In this document: positions 19,171-27,061 of the stretch, piece by piece | Numbering within the stretch: the first letter of the stretch is position 1 | Layout: every line of letters begins with the position of its first letter | NCBI GenBank assembly: GCA_965651935.1 | Contig: CBFGTC010000004.1 | Span: forward strand, 1 to 64,000 | Direction: 5' to 3' | Length of the DNA stretch: 64,000 nucleotides | DNA from: JAFEDN01 sp965651935 | GTDB taxonomy: Bacteria; Pseudomonadota; Gammaproteobacteria; Coxiellales; Coxiellaceae | The notes under the pieces: generated by a model | Databases searched by the model: none | What the model was told of the DNA's origin: nothing | Seen by the model: only the letters and a program-made list of their open reading frames with translations | Position numbers and translations under genes: made by a program

Positions 19171-20253
19171 TTATACCTTGTGTTCAGCAAAATCTTTCAT
19201 GAAATCAATTAAAGCGTCCACCCCAGCGGTGGGCATGGCATTATAAATACTGGCGCGCATACCTCCGACCAAACGATGGCCTTTTAAATTTGCTAATCCG
19301 GCTTGTTCCGCTTGGGTGAGAAATCGCCCATCCAATTCGGAATCTGCGAGGCTGAAGGGCGCGTTCATCCAAGAGCGGCATTCTGGATGGACTGGATTCT
19401 GGTAAAAATCACTTTGGTCGATAAATTGATACAGCTTCTCCGCTTTAACTTGATTACGCTCGGCCATGGCCTGTAAACCGCCTTGCCGTTTTAACCAGTC
19501 AAAAACCAAACCCGCCAGATAACAACTATAAGTGGCCGGAGTATTGTAGCAAGATTTGTTTTTAACATGGATACGATAATCATACAATACTGGGGTTTGC
19601 GGTAGAGTTTCTTGCAATAAATCATTGCGAATAATGACGATAGTTAAACCGGCTGGTCCGATATTTTTTTGAGCTCCGGCATAAATCAGTCCATAGGCGT
19701 TGACATCAATGGGGCGGGACAAGAGCGTCGATGACATATCCGCTACCAACGGAACATGGCCTGTTTGCGGTATCCAATGGAATTCCACCCCATCAATGGT
19801 TTCGTTAGGGGTATAATGGACGTAAGATGCTTCAGGATTTAAAGACCAAGTATTGAAAGCCGGTATGCAGATTTTATCTGTCTTTTCGCTATGAGCCGCG
19901 ATGCGGATATTGCCAAAGCGTTTAGCTTCGGCGATGGCTTTTTCCGACCATTGACCAGTTTCAATATAATCGGCGGTTTTTTTTTCGCCTAATAAATTCA
20001 ATGGGGCCATCGAAAATTGAGTGGAGGCGCCGCCAGCGAGAAATAATACATGATAGTTAGATGGGACAGAGAGTAGTTCTCGCAGGTCCGCTTCTGCTTT
20101 TTCTAACAACTCGACAAATTCTTTGCCTCGATGGCTATGTTCCATGACCGACATACCGGTATGGTTCCAGTTTAATAGTTCGGATTGAGCTTGTTCTAGG
20201 ACTTCCTCTGGCAGCATAGCAGGGCCGGCGCTGAAATTGTAAATACGTTGCAT
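19171..20253 (-). CDS. serC: Phosphoserine aminotransferase
   Basis: A PLP-dependent transaminase that makes phosphoserine from phosphohydroxypyruvate and glutamate, and also serves pyridoxal phosphate synthesis. I start it at the ATG at 20253 (MQRIYNFSAGPAMLPEEVL, the classical SerC N-terminus), which has GGAGT six bases upstream; the frame is open further upstream, but those 24 residues match nothing in the family. The product is 360 residues, normal length. The PLP lysine is in YAGAQKNIGPAG, and the C-terminal GHRLVGGMRASIYNAM block is conserved. First gene of the serC-serA operon. Confidence 0.93.
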   Translation of the reverse strand: MQRIYNFSAGPAMLPEEVLEQAQSELLNWNHTGMSVMEHSHRGKEFVELLEKAEADLRELLSVPSNYHVLFLAGGASTQFSMAPLNLLGEKKTADYIETGQWSEKAIAEAKRFGNIRIAAHSEKTDKICIPAFNTWSLNPEASYVHYTPNETIDGVEFHWIPQTGHVPLVADMSSTLLSRPIDVNAYGLIYAGAQKNIGPAGLTIVIIRNDLLQETLPQTPVLYDYRIHVKNKSCYNTPATYSCYLAGLVFDWLKRQGGLQAMAERNQVKAEKLYQFIDQSDFYQNPVHPECRSWMNAPFSLADSELDGRFLTQAEQAGLANLKGHRLVGGMRASIYNAMPTAGVDALIDFMKDFAEHKV

Positions 20254-20438
20254 AATGACTCCAATCGGTAAAGGTATTGGTCCGGGGTATGGATTGAAGT
20301 ATGCCATAGGAGACACTTGATTCAAAGTCCCTTTAGCAGCTTGGGTATATTAAAGAATTAGATATAAATACGGTAAAATTGAAATTTTCTACTTGCCGTA
20401 TCATAATACGACCACGTTTAAAAAAGGTGTTAGAATCA

Positions 20439-21125
20439 ATGCTGGAAAATTTTTTAGCTCAGCCGCTCGATGCTATCGTTTTTGACTGTGATGGCACTTT
20501 AAGTCATATGGAAGGCATTGATGAGCTGGCTAGACTCAACGGAGTAGGGGAGCAAGTAGAGCGAATGACGGCTGAGGCGATGGGAGGCAGTGGTTTAAAT
20601 CCCGATTTGTTTCATCAACGATTAAAGTTGGTCAATCCGCGTCGTGCCCAGTTGCAAGAATTGACACTTCGTTATTTTCAGCATAAGACTCCGGATATTT
20701 TGACTGTCCTGGATACATTTCGTAGGCTTAACAAACCTGTCTACATTGTTTCAGCAGGTTTATTTCCAGCAATTCAGACGTTTGGGAAAATGTTAGCTAT
20801 ACCCGAGCAGCAAATTTTTGCAGTAGATATTTACTTCGATAGTTTTGGCTGCTATCTGGATTTTGATCGCAACTCTCAACTTGTTTATGCCAATGGCAAG
20901 AGAACTATTGTGCAAGCGTTGTGTCAGCGTCATCCCCGTTTAGCGTATGTTGGTGATGGCATGAATGACTTAGTTGTTTATGACTTGGTGACTCGTTTCA
21001 TTGGTTACGGCGGTGCTTTTTATCGTGAATCCATTAAAGAGCGATGTCAGCATTATATATCCATTCCTTCTATGGCGCCGATTTTACCATTGTGTTTGAC
21101 TCAAGTAGAATATCATTCCAGTTAA
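20439..21125 (+). CDS. serB: Phosphoserine phosphatase-like HAD hydrolase
   Basis: A HAD-superfamily phosphatase of about 228 residues (from the ATG at 20439; the frame also opens at 20379, adding a basic stretch with no family resemblance). Motifs: I, DAIVFDCDGTLS, with nucleophile and acid Asp; II, YIVSAG; III, the Lys in YANGKRTIV; IV, YVGDGMNDLV. The EGIDELARLNGVGEQV segment is typical of the SerB cap region. Placed head-to-head with serC-serA, so its role as the last step of serine synthesis is well supported by context. It would complete the pathway in one 3.2-kb locus. Confidence 0.85.
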   Translation: MLENFLAQPLDAIVFDCDGTLSHMEGIDELARLNGVGEQVERMTAEAMGGSGLNPDLFHQRLKLVNPRRAQLQELTLRYFQHKTPDILTVLDTFRRLNKPVYIVSAGLFPAIQTFGKMLAIPEQQIFAVDIYFDSFGCYLDFDRNSQLVYANGKRTIVQALCQRHPRLAYVGDGMNDLVVYDLVTRFIGYGGAFYRESIKERCQHYISIPSMAPILPLCLTQVEYHSS

Positions 21126-21190
21126 GAACCTATAGTTAAATATCCTCACTAACTCACTTGCTTTTTTTCGCGTTAAGTATCGCTTTTAAT

Positions 21191-21218
21191 TTGATGTAAA
21201 CCGTGTCAAGTTTATAAT
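21191..21218 (+). promoter_or_regulatory. Sigma70-type promoter for the first two-helix membrane gene
   Basis: TTGATG at 21191-21196 and a perfect TATAAT at 21213-21218 are 16 bases apart. The predicted start of transcription, around 21225, lies after the upstream GTG at 21222, so it supports using the ATG at 21267 as the translation start. Confidence 0.65.
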
Positions 21219-21266
21219 ATTGTGATCGCTATTGAAACTAGTAAACATTCAATAAAAGAGGTAAAT

Positions 21267-22013
21267 ATGCAAAATGAAGGGAAAGGGACTCGGGCTATCA
21301 TAGGAAGTGAAACAAAATTGTTATACAAGCCTAATCGAGATGTAAATAATCATATTTTGGAGATTATTAAATCATCTGAAAATGAAATATTTTTCAATTT
21401 AATGGAAAATAATCGTCATCTAGTTGATGCGGAACTTGAAAAAATTTTTAAGGAATTAATAAAAGAAAATAAAATTACAAAACCAGCCTTACTTGTTTGG
21501 TTTAATAATAAAAATTTAATGTCACAACAGTTTTCTTTTAAAGAATTTAATCGGTATATTAATAGAATTGAGAAATATTATAATGAGCTGATTGTATTTG
21601 AAGATGAGATTAAATCTTATTTTCGTAATAAATATTGTAAATATTGGTTGTTTTTTGCTGTTTTAAATTTATTAACAACTGCATTTTTGGGAATTGCTGT
21701 AAGTATTAACCAAAATTCAGAAGAAAATTATTCTGGTCAATCAAATTCTGTCACTTTGGGATGTTCAATTGGAGCTGTAATTTCTATGGTTAATTTAGCA
21801 TTAAGTTTCATTTGTATTTTTCCTTTATATAATCCACCTCGATGTATTAAAAAAAAAATAAAACTTGAAATATATGAAAATCAATTAAACATGTATTGCG
21901 AAGAATTGTATCAAAAGGACATTTCGTTTATTAAATGTATGCGTCAAACTCTAATGGGAAAATGTCATTTAGTGAAAGACATCACGGATATCATTGAAGA
22001 ATTCTGCCACTGA
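21267..22013 (+). CDS. Unknown two-helix membrane protein, paralogue A
   Basis: A 248-residue protein I do not recognise. Start at ATG 21267, with AAAGAGGT just upstream; the longer frame to 21222 overlaps the promoter. Layout: about 130 soluble, charged, helical residues at the N-terminus; a helix YWLFFAVLNLLTTAFLGIAV; a short polar loop; a second helix GCSIGAVISMVNLALSFICI; then about 60 cytosolic-type residues. It is clearly homologous to the next gene: ENKITKPALLVW...NKNLM, NKYCKYW, GCSIGAVISMVNL and the end KCHLVKDITDIIEEFCH all have counterparts there. AT-rich, no signal peptide. Effector or host-membrane protein is a guess from composition and layout only. Confidence 0.65.
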   Translation: MQNEGKGTRAIIGSETKLLYKPNRDVNNHILEIIKSSENEIFFNLMENNRHLVDAELEKIFKELIKENKITKPALLVWFNNKNLMSQQFSFKEFNRYINRIEKYYNELIVFEDEIKSYFRNKYCKYWLFFAVLNLLTTAFLGIAVSINQNSEENYSGQSNSVTLGCSIGAVISMVNLALSFICIFPLYNPPRCIKKKIKLEIYENQLNMYCEELYQKDISFIKCMRQTLMGKCHLVKDITDIIEEFCH

Positions 22014-22162
22014 AAAGTATTTGTTATATATTTTAGATGAAAAATATTGAATAAAAAATAATGTTATGATATATTGTCTTGATTTAATTGATAAAGGCTA
22101 ATTAATAGTATATCTGATGCCTTTATTATAAGTGAAAGAGGTAAAATATAGGAAAAAGACTA

Positions 22163-22921
22163 ATGGGCTTTGATGAATTTGGTGATAATGGTTTTAAGGA
22201 GCCATTGATACAATCTGACAGTAAAAATAATTGTGTTCTGGAGATTAAATCATTCGTTGCAGGTGATTTTATGAAATATTTTAAAATCACTCAAACAAAT
22301 AGTCGCTTTTATGTAGATCTTGTTTTAACCTTGGATGAATTAGTAAAGAAGCAGAAAATTTCACCTGTTGTGAAGGACGCTTGGTCGAAAAATAAAAATT
22401 TAATGGCTCTAAAATTATCATCCAGTAAGTTCTTTACCTATATCACCAAAACTGAAAGCTACTATTCTTTATTGAGCTCTAGCGAAAAAGGTTTTAAATT
22501 CTACAGCGGAAGTAAATATGTTAAATTTAATGTGGTTTTTTCTTCTATAAATGCTGTTGCAGGACTTACTTTGATGTTAACTGCAATCTGGACAAGGGAT
22601 CTGGAGACTGGTTTTTTTGATGAATCAAATAGATTAGCTAATGGATGTGGTTTTGGCGCAATTATTTCTTTTGTAAACATTGGATTAGCTCAACTGTTTT
22701 GCAGTCCTGATTGTGCTTTTAAGTCTATTAGACAAAGTATACGATCGGAATGCATGAAAACAGAAATGGAAAAATACGTCAAGAACTTATATTTAAATCA
22801 TATTTCATTTAAGGATATCGGTTTAATTCTAAACGATAACTGTCATCTGATTGATGACGTTAACGGTATCATTCAAGATTATTATCTTGATGATTATAAT
22901 CCGTCACCAAGACTAAGTTAA
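22163..22921 (+). CDS. Unknown two-helix membrane protein, paralogue B
   Basis: A 252-residue protein from the ATG at 22163 (AGGA nine bases upstream). Same plan as the preceding gene: soluble N-terminal half (KQKISPVVKDAW, NKNLMALKL), helix VVFSSINAVAGLTLMLTAIW, loop, helix GCGFGAIISFVNIGLAQLF, and a C-terminal helical piece ending in NCHLIDDVNGIIQDYYL. The two share both helices and the CHL(V/I)xD(I/V)xxII(E/Q) end block, so they arose by tandem duplication and have diverged strongly. The region upstream repeats the GAAAGAGGTAAA ribosome-site context of paralogue A, but with ATA in frame where A has its ATG. Function unknown. Confidence 0.65.
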   Translation: MGFDEFGDNGFKEPLIQSDSKNNCVLEIKSFVAGDFMKYFKITQTNSRFYVDLVLTLDELVKKQKISPVVKDAWSKNKNLMALKLSSSKFFTYITKTESYYSLLSSSEKGFKFYSGSKYVKFNVVFSSINAVAGLTLMLTAIWTRDLETGFFDESNRLANGCGFGAIISFVNIGLAQLFCSPDCAFKSIRQSIRSECMKTEMEKYVKNLYLNHISFKDIGLILNDNCHLIDDVNGIIQDYYLDDYNPSPRLS

Positions 22922-22943
22922 AGTTTACCTGTAGCATTAATTC

Positions 22944-22978
22944 ATCCTGCGCAATAGGCTTAAACTATCGCGCAGGAT
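22944..22978. repeat. Imperfect inverted repeat, possible terminator
   Basis: ATCCTGCGC (22944-22952) pairs with GCGCAGGAT (22970-22978), extended by ATAG/CTAT after one mismatch, with a seven-base loop. It follows the stop of the second membrane paralogue by 23 bases, a natural terminator place, but A residues rather than T follow it on this strand. Confidence 0.45.
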
Positions 22979-23115
22979 AAAAAGCCCGCTCAGAGGCAGG
23001 CGCCGCATCTTTCACTTCCGATCTCTAAAAACATTTGCAAGTACGCTTTATTTTTAGTAAGTTCTTACTTCCAAATTACGGTATTGATTTTTTAGTGACT
23101 TGTAAAGTGGGGATC

Positions 23116-23682
23116 GTGAAAAATTATTTTCTATGCATTTTTTCCGCTGTTTTATTTATTTTACCTTTAGAAGGCTTTTCTGAAGCCTTTACCCCTGGAA
23201 CGCAATATACAGTTTGTTTTACTCCTGGACAAGATTGCACCAATGAAATTGTAACAGCATTGTCTTTGGCTAAACACAGTATTTATGTTCAAGCTTATAG
23301 CTTTACCAGTAAACCAATCGCCAACGCTTTGGTGGTAGCAAAAAAGCGCGGAGTGGACGTTAAAGTGATTTTAGATAAAAGCCAATACAAGGCTGAAAAA
23401 TATTCCGCTTCTCGTTTCTTAGATAACCAAAAAGTGCCGGTGTGGATTGATTCAAAACCAGCCATTGCTCATAACAAAATTATGATAATTGATGAGAACA
23501 CCGTGATAACCGGTTCGTTTAACTTTACCAAAGCCGCGCAAGAAAAAAATGCCGAAAATCTATTAATTATACATAATTTTGTATTAGCTAAACAATATTT
23601 AGAGAATTGGGAATATAGACGGAAGGAATCATTTTCCTATAGCTATTATCAGCCCCGTTCTAAAATTTTTAGTCCATTTTAA
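23116..23682 (+). CDS. Exported PLD-family nuclease (Nuc-like)
   Basis: From the GTG at 23116 the product is 188 residues with a typical signal peptide (MKNYFLCIFSAVLFILPLEG, then FSEA), so it is exported to the periplasm or beyond. The mature part has one PLD half-site: H-x-K-x4-D in AHNKIMIIDEN, followed by TGSFNFTKAAQEKNAEN. Single-motif PLD enzymes of this size, such as Salmonella Nuc, work as dimers and cleave DNA or phosphodiesters. The open frame extends to a TTG at 23035, but that would bury the signal peptide; the GGGGA before the GTG is unusually close (two bases), so the start stays tentative. The stop overlaps the convergent arcA stop by four bases. Confidence 0.8.
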   Translation: MKNYFLCIFSAVLFILPLEGFSEAFTPGTQYTVCFTPGQDCTNEIVTALSLAKHSIYVQAYSFTSKPIANALVVAKKRGVDVKVILDKSQYKAEKYSASRFLDNQKVPVWIDSKPAIAHNKIMIIDENTVITGSFNFTKAAQEKNAENLLIIHNFVLAKQYLENWEYRRKESFSYSYYQPRSKIFSPF

Positions 23683-24896
23683 ATAGATTCACGCAAGAGA
23701 GGACAGCTCATGCAATGAGCGCCACCGCGACCACGGCCTAATTCACTGCTGGGAATGGTAATGACTTCTACTCCGGCTTTTCTAAGCATAGTATTAGTAT
23801 ACGTGTTGCGGTTGTAAGCCATGACCACACCTGGAGCGAGCGCCAAAACATTATTGCCGTCATCCCATTGCTCACGTTCCGCTTCATAATTGTCCCCGCC
23901 AGTCTCAATGGTGCGAAGTTTTTGGATACCCATGCCTTTGGCGACAACGTCTAAAAATGACGCTGTCTCCTGCACCACATCCACTTGCCCTGAGTCGGTA
24001 GGGTGAAGGGTAAAAGCGCGGATAGTATTGACGGCATCAGGAAATATGGTCACCAGATCGTGATCGCAAAAAGTAAAAATCGTATCCAAATGCATGGCGT
24101 TTCGGGCTTTTGGCATTTGCGCGGCAATAATGAGAGTGGCTTTATTTTGTAAAAATACCTCTTGGGCTAATTGCATCACTGCTTGAGTAGAGGTGCGTTC
24201 ACCCATGCCGATTAAGATTAAATCCTTACCGAGCGGCATGATATCTCCGCCTTCTAAGCTGGCCAATCCTGGTTCTGTATCATTGCCGCTCCACCAAATT
24301 TTTAAATTTTCCTTAAATAAAGGATGAAAACGATAAATGCATTCCATTAGCCAAGTTTCATGGCGGCGGACTGGCCAATACATTGAGCTCAATATGACTC
24401 CGTCGAATACCCAACTGCTGGAGTCACGTGTAAAAAGTGTATTCGGCAATGGAGGCAGTAAAAACCCGTTGGAATGAAGGCAGGCGAGGGTTAAACTATT
24501 CGCTTTAAACGGTAATTCAGCAGGGATTAAGCCGCCAATTAAAAATTCGGTCAATTGTGACGGCGCCAATTCGTTAAACCAATCTCTCAGCAATTTTAAT
24601 AAAGGCGCATCCAGGTGGTTTAAAGTGAGCTTTCGGTCTAATATCCAATTCTTGGCGTCGGGATTTTTTAAAACCTCTGCGAGTAAATCATGTAAATCAA
24701 ATACCTCAACGCCTTTTTCACGCATTAAATTGACGAAGGTGTAATGATCGGTCATGGCTTGAGACACCCATAAAACATCATCAAACAATAAAGTTTGACA
24801 ATTTTCAGGGGTTAAGCGTCGTTGTGCTAACCCGGGTCGGCAGACTAATACCCGTTTTAAGAAGCCGACTTCAGAATATACGCCAAATTGGCCCAT
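23679..24896 (-). CDS. arcA: Arginine deiminase
   Basis: A 405-residue enzyme hydrolysing arginine to citrulline and ammonia, the first step of the ADI pathway. I start at the ATG at 24896 (MGQFGVYSEVGFLKRVLVC, the family N-terminus), with GGAG nine bases upstream. Catalytic and binding residues visible: NTLFTRDSS, SLEGGD, the His in NAMHLDT, ETGGDN, and the nucleophile Cys in GGAHCMSCPL near the C-terminus. It is transcribed away from arcB-arcC across a 225-base gap rather than in the usual arcABC order, so the shared regulatory region is where an ArgR or oxygen-dependent switch would be expected. I could not identify a clear operator. Confidence 0.94.
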   Translation of the reverse strand: MGQFGVYSEVGFLKRVLVCRPGLAQRRLTPENCQTLLFDDVLWVSQAMTDHYTFVNLMREKGVEVFDLHDLLAEVLKNPDAKNWILDRKLTLNHLDAPLLKLLRDWFNELAPSQLTEFLIGGLIPAELPFKANSLTLACLHSNGFLLPPLPNTLFTRDSSSWVFDGVILSSMYWPVRRHETWLMECIYRFHPLFKENLKIWWSGNDTEPGLASLEGGDIMPLGKDLILIGMGERTSTQAVMQLAQEVFLQNKATLIIAAQMPKARNAMHLDTIFTFCDHDLVTIFPDAVNTIRAFTLHPTDSGQVDVVQETASFLDVVAKGMGIQKLRTIETGGDNYEAEREQWDDGNNVLALAPGVVMAYNRNTYTNTMLRKAGVEVITIPSSELGRGRGGAHCMSCPLLRESI

Positions 24897-25121
24897 GTGT
24901 TTTCGCTCCATCATACTTGGCAATTTTGCTGCAGTGTTGATAGATAATATAGAATATAATTTTTGGAGAAGCTTTGCTTGAAGGAAAACAAGAAGAAATC
25001 GGCATTGAACTGGATCGATCCCGTGGGACCATAGATGTTAATGAGAGAAATCAGGCAAAAAGTAAAAATCGCCCAGGTAATTTCAAGATACTTCTCATAT
25101 AATATTTTGCAGGGAGCAGCC

Positions 25122-26120
25122 ATGAAACATAGATTACGCCATCGCCATTTTTTAGATTTACTCGATTTTCAACCAGAAGAAATTCGGTATTTATTAGACC
25201 TTTCTGCACAACTAAAAAAAGCCAAGAAAGAAGGTAAAGAAATACAGCATTTGATTGGAAAGAATATTGCTTTAATTTTCGAAAAAACTTCTACTCGAAC
25301 CCGTTGTGCTTTTGAAGTCGCCATATACGATCAAGGCGGGCATGTGACTTATATGGATTGCACTTCCTCGCAGTTGGGCCATAAAGAATCGTTAAAAGAT
25401 ACTGCCAGAGTGTTGGGAAAATTGTATGACGGCATTGAATACCGCGGATTTGAACAAACTGCCGTAGAAGAACTGGCAAAATATGCCGGTGTCCCGGTGT
25501 GGAACGGTTTAACTAACGAATCTCACCCCACTCAAATACTGGCCGACTTACTGACAATGGAGGAATTCGGTGGCAAGCCTTTATCGGAATTAGCATTTTG
25601 TTATTTGGGTGACGCCCGATTTAATATGGGCAATTCGTTGTTGATTGGTGGAGCAAAAATGGGAATGGATGTGCGAATCAGTGCGCCGCAGGCTTTTTGG
25701 CCGCATCCGCAATTAATTGACACAGCCAAGCAGATTGCTTTAAAAACTAGGGCCAAGATCACTATCACGGAAGAACCTTTAGTCGCAATAAAGGACGTCG
25801 ATTTTGTTTATACTGACGTTTGGGTTTCGATGGGGGAACCTAAATCGGCTTGGGAGATGCGAATTAATTCCCTTAAAAATTATCAGGTCACGCCAGAATT
25901 GATGCATGCTACCGGTAAATCCACCACCAAGTTTATGCATTGTTTACCCGCCTTTCATAATTTAGAAACACAAATGGGTCGTGATATTCACCAGCATTTT
26001 GGTTTGAGGGAATTAGAGGTCACTGATGAAGTATTCGAATCAGCGGCTTCTATTGTGTTTGATCAAGCAGAAAATCGTATGCATACGATTAAAGCCTTAC
26101 TTGTAGCCACGTTGAGTTAG
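25122..26120 (+). CDS. arcB: Ornithine carbamoyltransferase (catabolic context)
   Basis: A 332-residue enzyme from ATG 25122, with AGGGAG six bases upstream; the frame stays open back to 25035 but without family similarity. Carbamoyl-phosphate binding motif EKTSTRTRCAFEVA at about 54-67, HPTQ in NESHPTQILAD, the ornithine-binding SMGE loop (VSMGEPKSAW) and FMHCLPAFHN with the catalytic Cys. Next to arcC (two bases between stop and ATG) and opposite arcA, it most likely runs as citrulline plus phosphate to ornithine plus carbamoyl phosphate. Anabolic use cannot be excluded from sequence. Confidence 0.93.
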   Translation: MKHRLRHRHFLDLLDFQPEEIRYLLDLSAQLKKAKKEGKEIQHLIGKNIALIFEKTSTRTRCAFEVAIYDQGGHVTYMDCTSSQLGHKESLKDTARVLGKLYDGIEYRGFEQTAVEELAKYAGVPVWNGLTNESHPTQILADLLTMEEFGGKPLSELAFCYLGDARFNMGNSLLIGGAKMGMDVRISAPQAFWPHPQLIDTAKQIALKTRAKITITEEPLVAIKDVDFVYTDVWVSMGEPKSAWEMRINSLKNYQVTPELMHATGKSTTKFMHCLPAFHNLETQMGRDIHQHFGLRELEVTDEVFESAASIVFDQAENRMHTIKALLVATLS

Positions 26121-26122
26121 CC

Positions 26123-27061
26123 ATGCGAATCGTAGTGGCTTTAGGAGGAAATGCGTTATTGCGGCGTGGTGAAACTTTGAGTGCGGCGAATCAACTCAAA
26201 AATATTAAACAGGCCGCTGCGCAAATTGCCAAATTGGCTGAAAATAATCAGTTAGTGATTACTCATGGTAATGGTCCGCAAGTGGGATTATTGGCCCTGC
26301 AATCCTGTGCAGACAAGAATACCGGTCCTTATCCTTTAGATGTTTTAGGAGCGGAAACCGAAGGGATGATCGGTTATTTGCTTGAACAGGAGATTGCGAA
26401 TCTGCTGCCGTCTTCGCGCGCGATATTGGCTTGTTTGACTCGAGTGGAGGTGGATGCAAATGATCCGGCTTTTGCAAACCCGAGCAAGCCTATAGGACCG
26501 CTGTACTCCAAAGCTGAAGCGGAACAATTGGCGCAAGAAAAGAATTGGGCCATTGCGCAAGACGGTGAAAAATTTCGCCGTGTTGTCCCTTCTCCAAGGC
26601 CGCAAAAAATTTTAGAAATTGCGCCAATTGAGTGGATGCTGGAGTGCAATGCAGTAATGATTGCCGCTGGGGGAGGGGGGATTCCGGTCAAATTGCTTGC
26701 TGATGGCAAACATGTTGGTGTTGAGGCGGTAATTGATAAAGACCTTTGTAGCAGTTTGCTGGCGCGAGAAATCAAGGCTGATTTGCTAGTCATTAGCACC
26801 GATGTAGATGCTGTCTATATTAACTGGGGAAGGCCGGATCAAAAAGCGTTAACTCGAATTACGCCGGAGAAACTAAAAAAATGGGAATTCGCGGCGGGTT
26901 CCATGGGTCCCAAGGTGCAAGCAGCGTGTGAGTTTGTGGAAGCCACTGGCAAAACGGCATTAATTGGTTCGATTGAACAAATGCAAGCTATGTTGCAAGG
27001 GACTGCTGGAACGCGAATAGAATCAAATAATCCTATTAATTGGTTAGGGGTGAGCGAATAA
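26123..27061 (+). CDS. arcC: Carbamate kinase
   Basis: A 312-residue kinase that turns carbamoyl phosphate and ADP into ATP, CO2 and ammonia, the energy-yielding last step of the ADI pathway. Motifs: VVALGGNALLRRGE at the N-terminus, THGNGPQVGLLALQ, AAGGGGIPV, VIDKDLCSSLLA, STDVDAVYINW and GSMGPKVQAA. Length is normal. It is translationally close to arcB. Its 3' end overlaps the convergent macrodomain-like gene by 18 bases. No arginine/ornithine antiporter (arcD) follows, so arginine must enter by a transporter encoded elsewhere. Confidence 0.94.
   Translation: MRIVVALGGNALLRRGETLSAANQLKNIKQAAAQIAKLAENNQLVITHGNGPQVGLLALQSCADKNTGPYPLDVLGAETEGMIGYLLEQEIANLLPSSRAILACLTRVEVDANDPAFANPSKPIGPLYSKAEAEQLAQEKNWAIAQDGEKFRRVVPSPRPQKILEIAPIEWMLECNAVMIAAGGGGIPVKLLADGKHVGVEAVIDKDLCSSLLAREIKADLLVISTDVDAVYINWGRPDQKALTRITPEKLKKWEFAAGSMGPKVQAACEFVEATGKTALIGSIEQMQAMLQGTAGTRIESNNPINWLGVSE

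Noticed and set aside
21126..21266. PmrA-type regulatory boxes upstream of candidate effectors (also checked before 2057, 36959 and 47030)
   Set aside because: Isolated TTAA half-sites occur, as expected in AT-rich DNA, but none forms the spaced direct repeat.
26374..26799. 141-codon frame antisense to carbamate kinase
   Set aside because: Fully covered by arcC, whose motifs are all intact; composition is that of a reverse-complement shadow.
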